Both the position numbers and the translations under genes were made by a program. The notes below the pieces were generated by a model. That model saw nothing but the letters and a program-made list of their open reading frames with translations. It was not told the DNA's origin and did not search any database. A stretch of 64,000 bases of DNA from JAHDHW01 sp963793295. Its GTDB lineage: Bacteria; Bacteroidota; Bacteroidia; Chitinophagales; Saprospiraceae. Within the stretch, counting starts at the first letter, position 1, and each line of letters begins with the position of its first letter. Location of the stretch: the NCBI GenBank assembly GCA_963793295.1, contig CAWBZX010000040.1:1-64000 (forward strand). Reading direction: 5' to 3'. Of the stretch, positions 37,379-46,953 are shown in pieces.

Positions 37379-39124
37379 CTAATTCGCAAAGATCATTCTC
37401 CTCGAATCAATTATTTTTCCATCTATTTGAAGACTGTAAATAAAAGTTCCGACCGTATTGTAACCATGCGTGTAAAGGACTTCGTTTACTCCTTTTTTCA
37501 CTGTTGTTTTTATCCTTTTTATTTCTTTTCCATTTAGATCAGTGACGATTATATGAGCTGAGCGATAAGGAACATCCTCCTTTACCAGAAAAGAAATATA
37601 AGTTGCTTCATCAAAGGGGTTGGGCCTGTTTTGTAATAACTCAATAGCCGCTTTTGATTCTACAGGCCGAGCTTCTTCCGTGTCAAGTATGAGCATATTG
37701 TAAAAATCTTCTCGTGAAAATAGACTTTCAATATCATTGGTATCCACACTACAAACAGAAAATCTATAACTTCCGATTACTTCAGGAACATATTCCCATT
37801 GAGTCGTTCCTTGTAATGTAATTAAAGTATCGAAATCATTTGAACCACGTCTAATTCCGATCCGATAATACCCATAATCATAAGGATCATTGATGTCAAA
37901 GGATATAATACCAGCGTTATTTTCGGAGGTATAATCCGGAGTTTGAGGGCCAATAGCGGCCATACCAGAAGCAATGCCATTGATCACAGCATTTCGAGCA
38001 AGATAATTGAAATCTACAAAAAAACTGTCAATAACTTGATCATTATCAGTATCTACACCTAAAATATCATCGCTGGTATGCTGTCGATCGTGATATTCCG
38101 GATTTGATGCATCCGCATTCCCATGTTCGTTTGCTGATGTAAAACGAATTGCGGCAAATCCATTTTCACGAAAAGGAATATGATCACCTCCTCTTCCCGT
38201 TCTATCTTCTGCAGACATTATCGTCAGCATCATTGGTACTTCGACCATGGGAAGCAATTCTTCGGTATATTCCAGCTTTGTAAAACGAGCAAGGCTTTTA
38301 TGCGCAGAATTTAAATCCCCGTATGAAAATAATCTGACCTGAGTACTATCAATATCATTCAAGCCCGGACAGCTTGGCGGCGAGGAAGTCTCACCGCAAA
38401 TAATACCTCCTATTACATCATTATTAAAAACCGCTTCTATTTCTATACCTTTTTGAATGGAATAATCAGCAAAGGCATTAGCGCCAAGCAATCCTTGTTC
38501 TTCACCAATTGTTGCCATAAAAACGATGGTATTGCTATAACTATATTTACTCATAATGCGAGCAAGTTCAACAACCAGAGCCGTTCCTGTTGCATTATCT
38601 TCGACACCTTGTGCAGGACAATTAATATCGCATACATCAGCACACCGGCTATCCATATGCCCTTCAATAATAATGATCCGATGGTCGTTTGGATCAATAC
38701 CCGGCAATACAGCAAAGATGTTTCGGTGTTGCCCCATCCCACAAATGTTCTGATCAAATTGTAAGAAAGAAGGGATTAATCGGTTTTCATTTTCACTGCT
38801 GATTTCCTCAAACTTGGAATAAACCCAATTTCTTGCTGCTCCAATCCCTGTGATCAAAGAAGTGGTATCCGCACCAGTGTTCCTATTTTCAAAAGAAGCC
38901 AGCTTAATCAGATAAGATTTTAAGGAATCCGGAGAAACGGTGCTTTCTATTCCTGAAATAATATCTTCCGGATGATTCAACACATTACTGGCTAGATAAT
39001 CGGTTACCTCATAATTGCCCAGCATTATTTCTTCAGCCAAAAGGTTTGTGCTGAGGATATTGGTTTGAGCAATGATATAATTAGCAATTAATAAAAAATA
39101 AATCGCAGTAAAAATAATTCTCAT
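37379..39124 (-). CDS. M28-family metallopeptidase with T9SS type A sorting domain
   Basis: 581 residues with a signal peptide (MRIIFTAIYFLLIANYIIA). The co-catalytic zinc site of M28 peptidases is readable: GHMDS (His and Asp), GVEDNATG (bridging Asp), GEEQGLLG (catalytic Glu and ligand), NNDVIGG, and a late His in DRQHTSDD. A beta domain (about 395-490) follows. The last 85 residues, with LLQNRPNPFDEATYISF and a final RMIFAN, form a T9SS type A sorting domain. It is likely a secreted aminopeptidase or carboxypeptidase. Single gene with its own promoter. Confidence 0.9.
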   Translation of the reverse strand: MRIIFTAIYFLLIANYIIAQTNILSTNLLAEEIMLGNYEVTDYLASNVLNHPEDIISGIESTVSPDSLKSYLIKLASFENRNTGADTTSLITGIGAARNWVYSKFEEISSENENRLIPSFLQFDQNICGMGQHRNIFAVLPGIDPNDHRIIIIEGHMDSRCADVCDINCPAQGVEDNATGTALVVELARIMSKYSYSNTIVFMATIGEEQGLLGANAFADYSIQKGIEIEAVFNNDVIGGIICGETSSPPSCPGLNDIDSTQVRLFSYGDLNSAHKSLARFTKLEYTEELLPMVEVPMMLTIMSAEDRTGRGGDHIPFRENGFAAIRFTSANEHGNADASNPEYHDRQHTSDDILGVDTDNDQVIDSFFVDFNYLARNAVINGIASGMAAIGPQTPDYTSENNAGIISFDINDPYDYGYYRIGIRRGSNDFDTLITLQGTTQWEYVPEVIGSYRFSVCSVDTNDIESLFSREDFYNMLILDTEEARPVESKAAIELLQNRPNPFDEATYISFLVKEDVPYRSAHIIVTDLNGKEIKRIKTTVKKGVNEVLYTHGYNTVGTFIYSLQIDGKIIDSRRMIFAN

Positions 39125-39253
39125 GGTGGAAGGGATTTATTGATTTCAAATAATCCTTTAAATTACAAATAGCTGAATGAAATTTCAATTTCCATTATCA
39201 ATACTTTTTAATAGACTATTAATTTGTCGTTTTGACTTTTGTATCTTCGCCCC

Positions 39254-40057
39254 ATGATCCAAATTCGAGAAAAAATTGCCGATGAAAATTGGCAAAATAT
39301 ACGTAAACTTTTTTACGATTCGCTGACTAGCCCGTTCGATGGCATGTGGGATGAACTGGTTCACGATCATGCACAATTGTGGGGATTTTATGATAATAAC
39401 CAAATAATTGGTTATTGCGCTAAAGATGCAGATGGTAATCTGATCAACTTTTTCCTGAAAGAAGAATACAGTCATCAAAAAACCGAGTTGTTTAAAAGGA
39501 TTTTATTTTTACTGGAATCCAATCAGGCAATCGTCAGTACAAATAATCCAGACTTTTTAGTAGTTAGCCTGGATAAAAGCAAAAAAATGGCTGTTCAAGG
39601 CTACCTTTTTGAAAACGAAAAAGTAGTTGACTTGCCCAAACCCGATGCAATTGAAGGATTAGATTTAGAACTTGCAGCCGACAAGGATCTCAATAATTTG
39701 ATTACCTTTTGTGCAAACAATACAACAGGTGATTCGGATTGGCTGGAAACTTATCTTAAAAGATTGATTGAGAGAAAAGAAATACATTTGCTAAAAAAAG
39801 AGAATACAATCATCGCTTCCTGCGAAATCCGCAAAAGCCAAACTCAGGATGCGATAGCTGATCTTGGGGTCATTGTTGATAAATCCTTTCAGAAAAAAGG
39901 AATTGGTTCATGGCTGATGGCAAAAGCAAAAGAAATCAGTTTAAATCAAGGAAAAACGCCCATCAGCTCTTGCGAACAAGCCAATATTGGCTCTAAAAAA
40001 ATGATTGAAAATGCAGGGTTTATTTCCAATAATATGATTTTAAAAATCTCATTTTAA
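39254..40057 (+). CDS. GNAT-family N-acetyltransferase
   Basis: About 267 residues. The C-terminal half is a GNAT domain with ADLGVIVDKSFQKKGIGSWLMAKA, split as DLGVIVDKSFQKKGIGSW, carrying the acetyl-CoA pyrophosphate loop (QKKGIGSW) and ending in NIGSKKMIENAGF. The N-terminal half resembles a second, degenerate GNAT-like domain. Start ATG 39254 is chosen over TTG 39239. Directly before it, TATCTTCG (39242-39249) resembles the TAnnTTTG -7 box, so transcription could start almost at the ATG. Substrate is unknown. Confidence 0.8.
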   Translation: MIQIREKIADENWQNIRKLFYDSLTSPFDGMWDELVHDHAQLWGFYDNNQIIGYCAKDADGNLINFFLKEEYSHQKTELFKRILFLLESNQAIVSTNNPDFLVVSLDKSKKMAVQGYLFENEKVVDLPKPDAIEGLDLELAADKDLNNLITFCANNTTGDSDWLETYLKRLIERKEIHLLKKENTIIASCEIRKSQTQDAIADLGVIVDKSFQKKGIGSWLMAKAKEISLNQGKTPISSCEQANIGSKKMIENAGFISNNMILKISF

Positions 40058-40189
40058 GGTAGCTCATCAAATTTTAACACTTTTATTCAACTTTTATATA
40101 ATAATAATACAACATTTATTACTATTTTGACCGTTAGTTGGTTGTAATAATGCCACACTATTTTGTCAAAACCTGAAACCGATTTAATC

Positions 40190-40687
40190 ATGAGAACCTC
40201 AAACCGCTTCGGTCACTATTTGGGATTGTTCCTAATCGTGACCCTTTTACCGCTCTCCTCATTATTCGCCCAAGAAAAAAAATTAGATCTTAAACCTTTC
40301 TTCGACCTGGCAACTGAAGAAATTCCGGATCAATCCAAAACAAAGTCTGTAAAAAAAACAAAACCCCCAAATGAAGGATTTAATACTACTCTTCATAATA
40401 TAACTGAAGAAAGTACGAATCGGCCGAAGGCTAGATTTGTTAGCTCAAAATCATACCTGGAGAACAGTCTTAAAATTCAAGCAGGCTATTTTAAAGAGAA
40501 AAAGAATGTATTTAATTTGGTTCATAAGATCAAAAAAAATCACGATTGGTCTGTTTATATAAAAACCGAAAACAAAAATGGCACGGACTATTATCGTGTG
40601 TTGATTTTGGATATAAACAGTACAAGGACAGCAAACCAAATTCTTGGGCAATTAAAAGCAGAAGGGATTACCGCTATGATCAAATAA
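40190..40687 (+). CDS. Exported SPOR-like domain protein (165 aa)
   Basis: Signal peptide (about 1-27, GLFLIVTLLPLSSLFAQ), a charged low-complexity linker, and a C-terminal domain of about 75 residues: KIQAGYFKEKKNVFNLV, DYYRVLILDINSTRTAN and a final EGITAMIK. The spacing resembles a SPOR domain, which binds glycan strands lacking stem peptides at division sites. The start ATG 40190 gives a proper signal peptide; the upstream TTG at 40163 does not. Confidence 0.65.
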   Translation: MRTSNRFGHYLGLFLIVTLLPLSSLFAQEKKLDLKPFFDLATEEIPDQSKTKSVKKTKPPNEGFNTTLHNITEESTNRPKARFVSSKSYLENSLKIQAGYFKEKKNVFNLVHKIKKNHDWSVYIKTENKNGTDYYRVLILDINSTRTANQILGQLKAEGITAMIK

Positions 40688-40715
40688 GTTATTTATCAAA
40701 CCTTTTTGCACCCTA

Positions 40716-40757
40716 AAAAAAGACGGCTGCTTGATTATTCAAGCAGCCGTCTTTTTT
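40716..40757. terminator. Bidirectional terminator
   Basis: A perfect 19-bp stem (40716-40734 with 40739-40757) with a TTAT loop lies between convergent genes. A-run on the left and T-run on the right serve both directions. Confidence 0.9.
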
Positions 40758-40775
40758 GTTCAAAGCAATCAATTA

Positions 40776-43577
40776 TTATAATTTAAAAACTAACCGTGCG
40801 AACAAGTATCGCCCGTTAGAACCAAATTGCTGGGAACGTCGGGAATATAAAAACCGACCACTACTTTGATTGGCTTCAATATTCATATCGGGATATGTAT
40901 CAAATAAGTTACTAGCACCGATAGTGAAATTTGCCTTCTTAGTTATTTCTACTCCAGCGCTTAAATCGGTAACGACTTTTGCTGCAAAAATCTGTGAATT
41001 TTCCTCATTATTAGTAGCTTCTTCAACTTCTCCGAAATAAACACCTCTCAACATAAAATGAAACCTGCTTACCGAATAATTAAAAGTCAGATTTACTTTG
41101 GTACGAGGTACAGCTGATTCAAGATAGATCCGGCTAGTACGATCAAAATAAGTGTCTTCTTTTCCTTTCAAAGTTTCATTTGTATTTACTTTTCCTAATT
41201 CCGTTTTTGCAAAAGTTCCGGATAAAGTGGTATTTAATTTACTGGAACCTCCAAAGCGAGCCTGATGGGTAATCACTACATCAATTCCCCTTGTTTCCGT
41301 ATCAATTGCATTCGCGAAAAAATTACCAGCAGTAGCATTCGCCTGTGCAAATAATCTTGCAATTTCCATATCCTGTTCGCTGGCTCCTGGAGAGGTATCT
41401 CCTTCAAAACTACCCGTCAATACTACCCGGTCATCAATATTTACAAGATAACCGTCAAGAGTTAGCGTTAAATTAGCATCAGGAATTCTACCGGTAATAC
41501 CTAAACTAAAGCTTCTTGAAGTCTCTTCTTTAAGCGGTGCTATCCCCAATAATTGAGCAGGTCGGCTATCATTGGAAAATGTACCCGTTTCAAATGGTAT
41601 TCCATCCACAAAGAGTGTTGAAGTAGAGTTAAAGTACAACTGATGTAAAGAAGGTGCCCGAAAGCCGGTACTAGCAGCTCCTCGTAAAGAGAAGTTATCC
41701 GTAATTTTATACCGGGCAGCTATCTTTCCATTTAAGGTAGATCCGAAATCACTGTAATCTTCAAACCTGGCTGCCAAGGCTAATAAGAATGCTTCTGTTA
41801 TGTCCATTTCAACATCAATATAAGCCGCAACACTTGACCTGTATCGGCTGAGTTCGTTATCCGGACGGAATCCCGGAAATACTTGTGATCCGCCAGGTCT
41901 TGCCGAACCATTTGGTCCAAAAACCGTATTTATCGGGCCTTTGTTATCCCTTACCAAAATCGAGTCGCCACCTGAAGTAAACAACCAGGACGCTAAACCA
42001 TAATTGGTATAGGACCCTTCTTCTCCTGCAGTAATTTGATAATTTTCATAACGGTATTCTCCTCCAACAGCTAAATTAAGACCAGACATAACATCACTAA
42101 AAAACTGTGAAACATCAACATTGGTAGTATTTTGAATAAACTTAAACCCACCCGCATCAAAGGAAGTAGGTGAGGAGCCTTCTAATGAAGCATTATTGGT
42201 ATTTGTGATAAAATATCCGAAACTATTTGAACCATAGGTATTACTGAAATCCACATCCCAGTTTCCAAATTTATTACGCAATCCAAATGCTAATGACTTG
42301 TCAGCAATATTTGAATTAATCTCAGGCAAAAATCCGTTGGTATAGATATCTGTTACCGTTCTTTCCTGGTTGGGTAAACGATAAAAACCAGTAGCCTGGC
42401 CTCTTCGATAGTTTAATCCACCAAAGGCATAAACGGTTGCATTATTTCCAACAGGAAGTTCAGAATTCAAGAAAATACCTGCATTTCTAAGTTTTGATTG
42501 TCCGACATTCATATTAAAATCACTTCTTTTCTGGCCTCTTCTTGTCAGTTCAGATTCCGTAATATCGTCAGAAGGATCACCTGTATAATCCGGATTGTTG
42601 AACCCAGAATATATTGAACCCGTCCATTCTTTCATTCTATTCGTTCGGCCTCTTTCATCAAAATAACCCGTAAGATTCACATATCCACCGCGCGTTCCTA
42701 GCGCTGCTCCATAATTAACGTTGAGCTGTACAGATGCGCCATCGGGGCTATCATCTACTTCAGGGATTTCACTTGAAAAATAAGCTCCGGTACTTACATT
42801 CGCTGTAAATTGGTTATAATCATCTTTCAAAATAAGATTGATTACTCCTGCAATGGCATCAGAACCATATTGTGCAGCTGCTCCATCTCTTAAGACTTCA
42901 ATTCGCTCAATAGCAGCTAAAGGAATAGCGTTGAGGTCAGTACCAACATTTCCACGGCCAAAAGTCCCGTTTACATTCACTAAAGAAGAGGTGTGCCTCC
43001 TTTTTCCATTGATCAATACCAGTACCTGATCTGGACCCAAGCCTCTTAGCGAAGCTGGATCAATATGATCTGTACCATCCGAAATGGTTTGTGTATTGGA
43101 AGTAAAAGAAGGAGCGACATAATTGAGTATTTGATTTAAGTTCGTTTGTGGAGTTTCCTCCATCAGTCTGCCAACATTGATAACATCCACTGGAACTGCA
43201 GAATTGATTTTTGTTCGACCCTCACTACGGGATCCGACAATAATTACTTCATCTAAGCCTATTCCTTCCAACAAGACGATATCAATGGTAACCACCTCCT
43301 CAGCAGCCACCTTGACCAATTGTGTAGTCGTGGTATATCCGATATAGCTTACTTCGAGTTCGTATTCTCCGGCCTGCACCTCAAGTACATATTTACCATC
43401 ATAACCTGTGACTGTGCCAACATCTCCACCTTTTATGGTAACGGAAGCGCCAAACAAGGGACCTAAATCATCACTGATTGTACCTTGTATGGTACCTTCA
43501 TTTTGAGCGACTAGGCTAAACGAGCCAAATAAAAAAACAAATAATAGTAAGAGATTTGTGTGTAGATTTTTCATCAT
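40776..43577 (-). CDS. TonB-dependent outer-membrane receptor
   Basis: 933 residues. Signal peptide (about 1-24), a carboxypeptidase-regulatory-like domain (about 28-115; GTIQGTISDDLGPLFGASVT), a plug domain (about 125-245; SLRGLGPDQVLVLINGKRR and IERIEVLRDGAAAQYGSDAI), and a large beta-barrel ending in the aromatic-terminal strand YLFARLVFKL. It imports a substrate across the outer membrane using TonB energy. No SusD gene is adjacent, and the plug resembles the non-SusC class common also in sphingomonads. The ligand is unknown. Start may be the second ATG. Confidence 0.93.
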   Translation of the reverse strand: MMKNLHTNLLLLFVFLFGSFSLVAQNEGTIQGTISDDLGPLFGASVTIKGGDVGTVTGYDGKYVLEVQAGEYELEVSYIGYTTTTQLVKVAAEEVVTIDIVLLEGIGLDEVIIVGSRSEGRTKINSAVPVDVINVGRLMEETPQTNLNQILNYVAPSFTSNTQTISDGTDHIDPASLRGLGPDQVLVLINGKRRHTSSLVNVNGTFGRGNVGTDLNAIPLAAIERIEVLRDGAAAQYGSDAIAGVINLILKDDYNQFTANVSTGAYFSSEIPEVDDSPDGASVQLNVNYGAALGTRGGYVNLTGYFDERGRTNRMKEWTGSIYSGFNNPDYTGDPSDDITESELTRRGQKRSDFNMNVGQSKLRNAGIFLNSELPVGNNATVYAFGGLNYRRGQATGFYRLPNQERTVTDIYTNGFLPEINSNIADKSLAFGLRNKFGNWDVDFSNTYGSNSFGYFITNTNNASLEGSSPTSFDAGGFKFIQNTTNVDVSQFFSDVMSGLNLAVGGEYRYENYQITAGEEGSYTNYGLASWLFTSGGDSILVRDNKGPINTVFGPNGSARPGGSQVFPGFRPDNELSRYRSSVAAYIDVEMDITEAFLLALAARFEDYSDFGSTLNGKIAARYKITDNFSLRGAASTGFRAPSLHQLYFNSTSTLFVDGIPFETGTFSNDSRPAQLLGIAPLKEETSRSFSLGITGRIPDANLTLTLDGYLVNIDDRVVLTGSFEGDTSPGASEQDMEIARLFAQANATAGNFFANAIDTETRGIDVVITHQARFGGSSKLNTTLSGTFAKTELGKVNTNETLKGKEDTYFDRTSRIYLESAVPRTKVNLTFNYSVSRFHFMLRGVYFGEVEEATNNEENSQIFAAKVVTDLSAGVEITKKANFTIGASNLFDTYPDMNIEANQSSGRFLYSRRSQQFGSNGRYLFARLVFKL

Positions 43578-43744
43578 TTCAACATTTATAAGATTAGGGA
43601 AAATTTAAATTGGATAGCAAAATGTAAGAAAAATTTTGTAGTATATTACATTTAACGAAAAATATTTTGCAAATGCTGCTAAATAAAAACTTTTATTATT
43701 AATTGTTTGATTAAAAAATAGTTATCGTTTATTCATCTAAAAAA

Positions 43745-44100
43745 ATGGATCAAAACATGGAAGTTTCCCTCAAACCCTACTTTTTAAAAGGAAGCCTCTC
43801 TCCTACCTTACGTATCAATGAAAAAAGTAAACAGCTTTTAAAAGCAGGAAAAAAAAATTATCGATTTGGTTTTGGCCAGTCTCCTTTTCCGGTACCTGAC
43901 ATTGTGGTCAACGCATTAAAAAAAGAAGCTCACCAAAAAACGTAAATGGACATCTAAAACTTAGACAATCTGTTGCTGCATACAATTCAAAATACAACAT
44001 CAATGACCATCCTGAGCATATCATTATTGGTCCTGGTTCTAAATGTTTGATTTATCTTTTGCAATTAAATCCTGATGTCTTACCAAATGGGGCTTATTAA
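43745..44100 (+). pseudogene. Truncated and frameshifted PLP aminotransferase remnant
   Basis: The first 66 codons resemble the N-terminus of a class I aminotransferase (SLSPTLRINEKSKQL, YRFGFGQSPFPVPD). The frame is lost in an A-run near 43935-43940: one missing A would continue as HQKNVNGHLKLRQSVAAY and run to TAA at 44098. In either frame the protein ends after about 118 residues, without the PLP lysine or most of the fold. It is a decayed fragment. Confidence 0.8.
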
Positions 44101-44135
44101 GTAAGGCTTAAAATAAATTGGATTTTTATTTAACA

Positions 44136-44174
44136 GAAAAAGCCCATAGATTTTGAAATCGTATGGGCTTTTTC
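44136..44174. terminator. Terminator after FG-GAP gene (minus) and aminotransferase remnant (plus)
   Basis: A 13-bp perfect stem (44136-44148 with 44162-44174), with additional pairing inside the loop and A/T runs at both ends. Confidence 0.8.
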
Positions 44175-44194
44175 TATTAATATTTTGACTGTAA

Positions 44195-46948
44195 CTATTG
44201 GATCACCAGTTTTTTGCTGATATATTTTCCATCAACGCTCAGTTGGATATTATAAATTCCTTTCGAAAGAGTACTTGTATTTATTTCTTCCACGTTAGCT
44301 CCAATCTGAGTTAAAATTTCCTTTCTTTGTAACACTTCCATTCCGGTTGCATCAAAAAAACGCATCAAAAGTTGCGTACTTTCATGTGCTTCAAATTGCA
44401 GATAAGTGTAATTGTCAGCTGGGTTTGGATAAACACTTAAAGCGGATAAAGTATTTCCCAATTCATTGGTTGCAACGATAATATAAACGCTGGCTGCGGT
44501 TCTTTCTGAAACGCATTCAATTGATTGTTTACGTATTTTCCAATCATAAAAATAATAGTAATAAATATCCCCGAATAAAGAGGTGGTAATAGCTCCGACA
44601 TCTCCGATTGGATAAGGGTATTGCACACCACTGTTATTTCTAAAAAGGTTATTTTCTAAGCACCGCAAAGAAAAATCTTCTCCACTCGGCACTTCAAAAT
44701 TTAATTCCACTTCGTTTTGCCCAATGATCAAATATGCTGTTGTTTCATCCAGCACCATATCATCTTTATCAACCAACTGGATCGTTCGATCGCCCTCTTG
44801 TCCACCTTCAGGAACATAAGCAGTCACCCGTAGAATGGTAAACGGCTCGTAGGCGTCGAAATAACTGTAAGCACCCGTAGTTGGAATTCCGCCACCACCT
44901 GAATTATCTGGTTTGCCACCATCTTGCTGGTCCCCTCCATAAATCGGATGGGACTCTACATAATAGGTAACATCCTGATCTACAAATGGAAGTTCAAGTG
45001 TATTGCCGGTTTCGATTAAATTACCGCCAACAGGCATATCATACCATTGTAAATTGTCTCCGGATGTTGCAACTAAAGTCGCAGGGCCGGGAGCAGTAAG
45101 CACGACATCTTCCACTTCAGGAGGTGAAGCATCTAAAGCTACAATAGTCACGACTTCCGACATCAAAATATTTCCGGAACAAACGGCATCAACCATCACT
45201 GAGTATTGACCGGTTTCTGTGACTTCGATGGATTGTCCGGTCATATCATTTGACCAAACGTGATTCGTACCATCACTTGCAGTCAATATCACAGATTCAC
45301 CTTGACAAAAAACATCATCCCCCACTATGTCGATCGTTGGATTTTCCTCTTCAATTACTGAAACTGCAACTGTATTACTTAAAGAAACACAACCGTCATT
45401 ATTGGATAAAACAACACTGTAATTTCCAGCTTCCGAAACCAGGATTGATTGTGTCGTCATATTATTTGACCAGGTATAATTATCGAAACCGTCAGGCGCT
45501 ATTATTTCAACTTGCTCTCCAGGACAAATAGTAGTTGTTCCGTTAACCGTCAAAGTTGAAGGACCTAACAGGCAATTCGTTTCTGGGATAATATGAGTGG
45601 AATTAACCGGAGGGTTTTCAACTACTGTTTTCACTCCTGATGGCCATTTAATGATAAGCGAATCAATTGAAGTGGAATTTCCAATTCCAAAATGAATCGT
45701 CAGGGAACTCATCGGACTAAAGCTTTGGCCGGATCTTACTTCACGGATTTGGATGCCCCAATCTCCATAAATTTCAACCCTTGCTCCGATTCCGTTTTTA
45801 TTACTTAAAATTCCTTCTGTATTTATTTTTACCCAGTTGTTGTCATTTCCGTCGTTGATCATCATTGCGTTACCGGTGATCACATCTAAAAAGCCATCGT
45901 TATTAAAATCACCGATACCCCCATCATTGAAAGGCAAATCCTGGGGACTGAATGTCATGTCGCCATTTCCTAAATATAATTCTTTTGAAAGCTCGGAAAA
46001 AATATCCATAAAGCCATCATTGTTAAAATCACCGGATGCATTTTCCCAGGCTCCTAGGTTATTTGGGTTGATACCGCTTGGGCCAATAGTGTCTGTAAAT
46101 GTTCCATCACCATTGTTTATCATCAATCGATTCTGAAAATCATGGTTGACGATAAAAGCATCGAAATCTCCATCGTTGTCAAAATCTTCAAAAACGGTTG
46201 ACCAGGATTGTGCATTGTCGTCCATATTGGCTTCTGCTCCTACTTCTGAATAGGTGCCGTCGTTATTATTGCGATAAAGTCTGTTCGTCCGTTCCGGATT
46301 ACCCGGTGCAGCTCCTTGTCTGCATTTTGTAACAAACAAATCAGTATCACCATCGTTGTCGTAATCTACCCAAATCGCTGAATAATTACCAGCCAAATCA
46401 ACTGTCTCAATCAGAGTCTGATCAAGAGTAAGATTTCCATTTCCATCATTGCGGTAAGGATGACTTTGATCCACATCATGGCATACAAAAGCATCTAAAT
46501 CACCATCATTATCAATATCAGCAAAAGTGGACCGCTGCGAAAAAATGTATTCTTCGTGATAATCTTCAGTATAAGCCGTTCCATTATCATTTGCATAAAT
46601 AAAGGAAACCCTGCTGCCTCCGCCAAATAGCAGATCATTATAGCCGTTACCATCAATATCTCCGGCACAAAGACTCCAGGTGGGCAAATTTTGCATATTC
46701 ACAGAATGCTCTACAGGATTGAAAGTCCCATCATTTTGCTGATAATCGATGTATATTTTCGTATTTACAACCCTTACGATATCATCCAGATAATCACCGT
46801 TCATGTCAACGGCACAATCTTCAAAAGAAGATCCTGACATCGGGCCGAGCAAGTTTCCCTGGTTGGTAAAGCTGACCTGGGCATTTAGCATGTTGAAAAC
46901 CAAAAAGCAAATTAAAAATAAAGGCGTGTACAATTTATTCATAATCAT
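44195..46948 (-). CDS. FG-GAP/ASPIC-UnbV repeat protein with T9SS type A sorting domain
   Basis: 917 residues. Signal peptide (MNKLYTPLFLICFLVFNMLNAQ, in two parts: MNKLYTPLFLICFLV then FNMLNAQ). The first 380 residues hold FG-GAP-type calcium-binding repeats with DxDxDG loops (DIDGNGYNDLLFGG, DIDNDGDLDAF, DYDNDGDTDLF, DFDNDGDFDAF, DFNNDGFMDIF). An ASPIC/UnbV domain follows (about 380-460; GIGARVEIY, IKWPSGVKTV), then PKD/Ig-like modules (about 470-640), an insertion domain, and a T9SS type A sorting tail (LSVYPNPADN to KKLVIQ). It starts 5 bases after the pentaheme cytochrome gene on the same strand, so they are probably co-transcribed and co-exported. Confidence 0.9.
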   Translation of the reverse strand: MIMNKLYTPLFLICFLVFNMLNAQVSFTNQGNLLGPMSGSSFEDCAVDMNGDYLDDIVRVVNTKIYIDYQQNDGTFNPVEHSVNMQNLPTWSLCAGDIDGNGYNDLLFGGGSRVSFIYANDNGTAYTEDYHEEYIFSQRSTFADIDNDGDLDAFVCHDVDQSHPYRNDGNGNLTLDQTLIETVDLAGNYSAIWVDYDNDGDTDLFVTKCRQGAAPGNPERTNRLYRNNNDGTYSEVGAEANMDDNAQSWSTVFEDFDNDGDFDAFIVNHDFQNRLMINNGDGTFTDTIGPSGINPNNLGAWENASGDFNNDGFMDIFSELSKELYLGNGDMTFSPQDLPFNDGGIGDFNNDGFLDVITGNAMMINDGNDNNWVKINTEGILSNKNGIGARVEIYGDWGIQIREVRSGQSFSPMSSLTIHFGIGNSTSIDSLIIKWPSGVKTVVENPPVNSTHIIPETNCLLGPSTLTVNGTTTICPGEQVEIIAPDGFDNYTWSNNMTTQSILVSEAGNYSVVLSNNDGCVSLSNTVAVSVIEEENPTIDIVGDDVFCQGESVILTASDGTNHVWSNDMTGQSIEVTETGQYSVMVDAVCSGNILMSEVVTIVALDASPPEVEDVVLTAPGPATLVATSGDNLQWYDMPVGGNLIETGNTLELPFVDQDVTYYVESHPIYGGDQQDGGKPDNSGGGGIPTTGAYSYFDAYEPFTILRVTAYVPEGGQEGDRTIQLVDKDDMVLDETTAYLIIGQNEVELNFEVPSGEDFSLRCLENNLFRNNSGVQYPYPIGDVGAITTSLFGDIYYYYFYDWKIRKQSIECVSERTAASVYIIVATNELGNTLSALSVYPNPADNYTYLQFEAHESTQLLMRFFDATGMEVLQRKEILTQIGANVEEINTSTLSKGIYNIQLSVDGKYISKKLVIQ

Positions 46949-46953
46949 GAATT

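Noticed and set aside
40776..43577. SusC of a polysaccharide utilisation locus
   Set aside because: No SusD-like lipoprotein or glycoside hydrolase is adjacent, and the plug motifs fit the general TonB receptor class.
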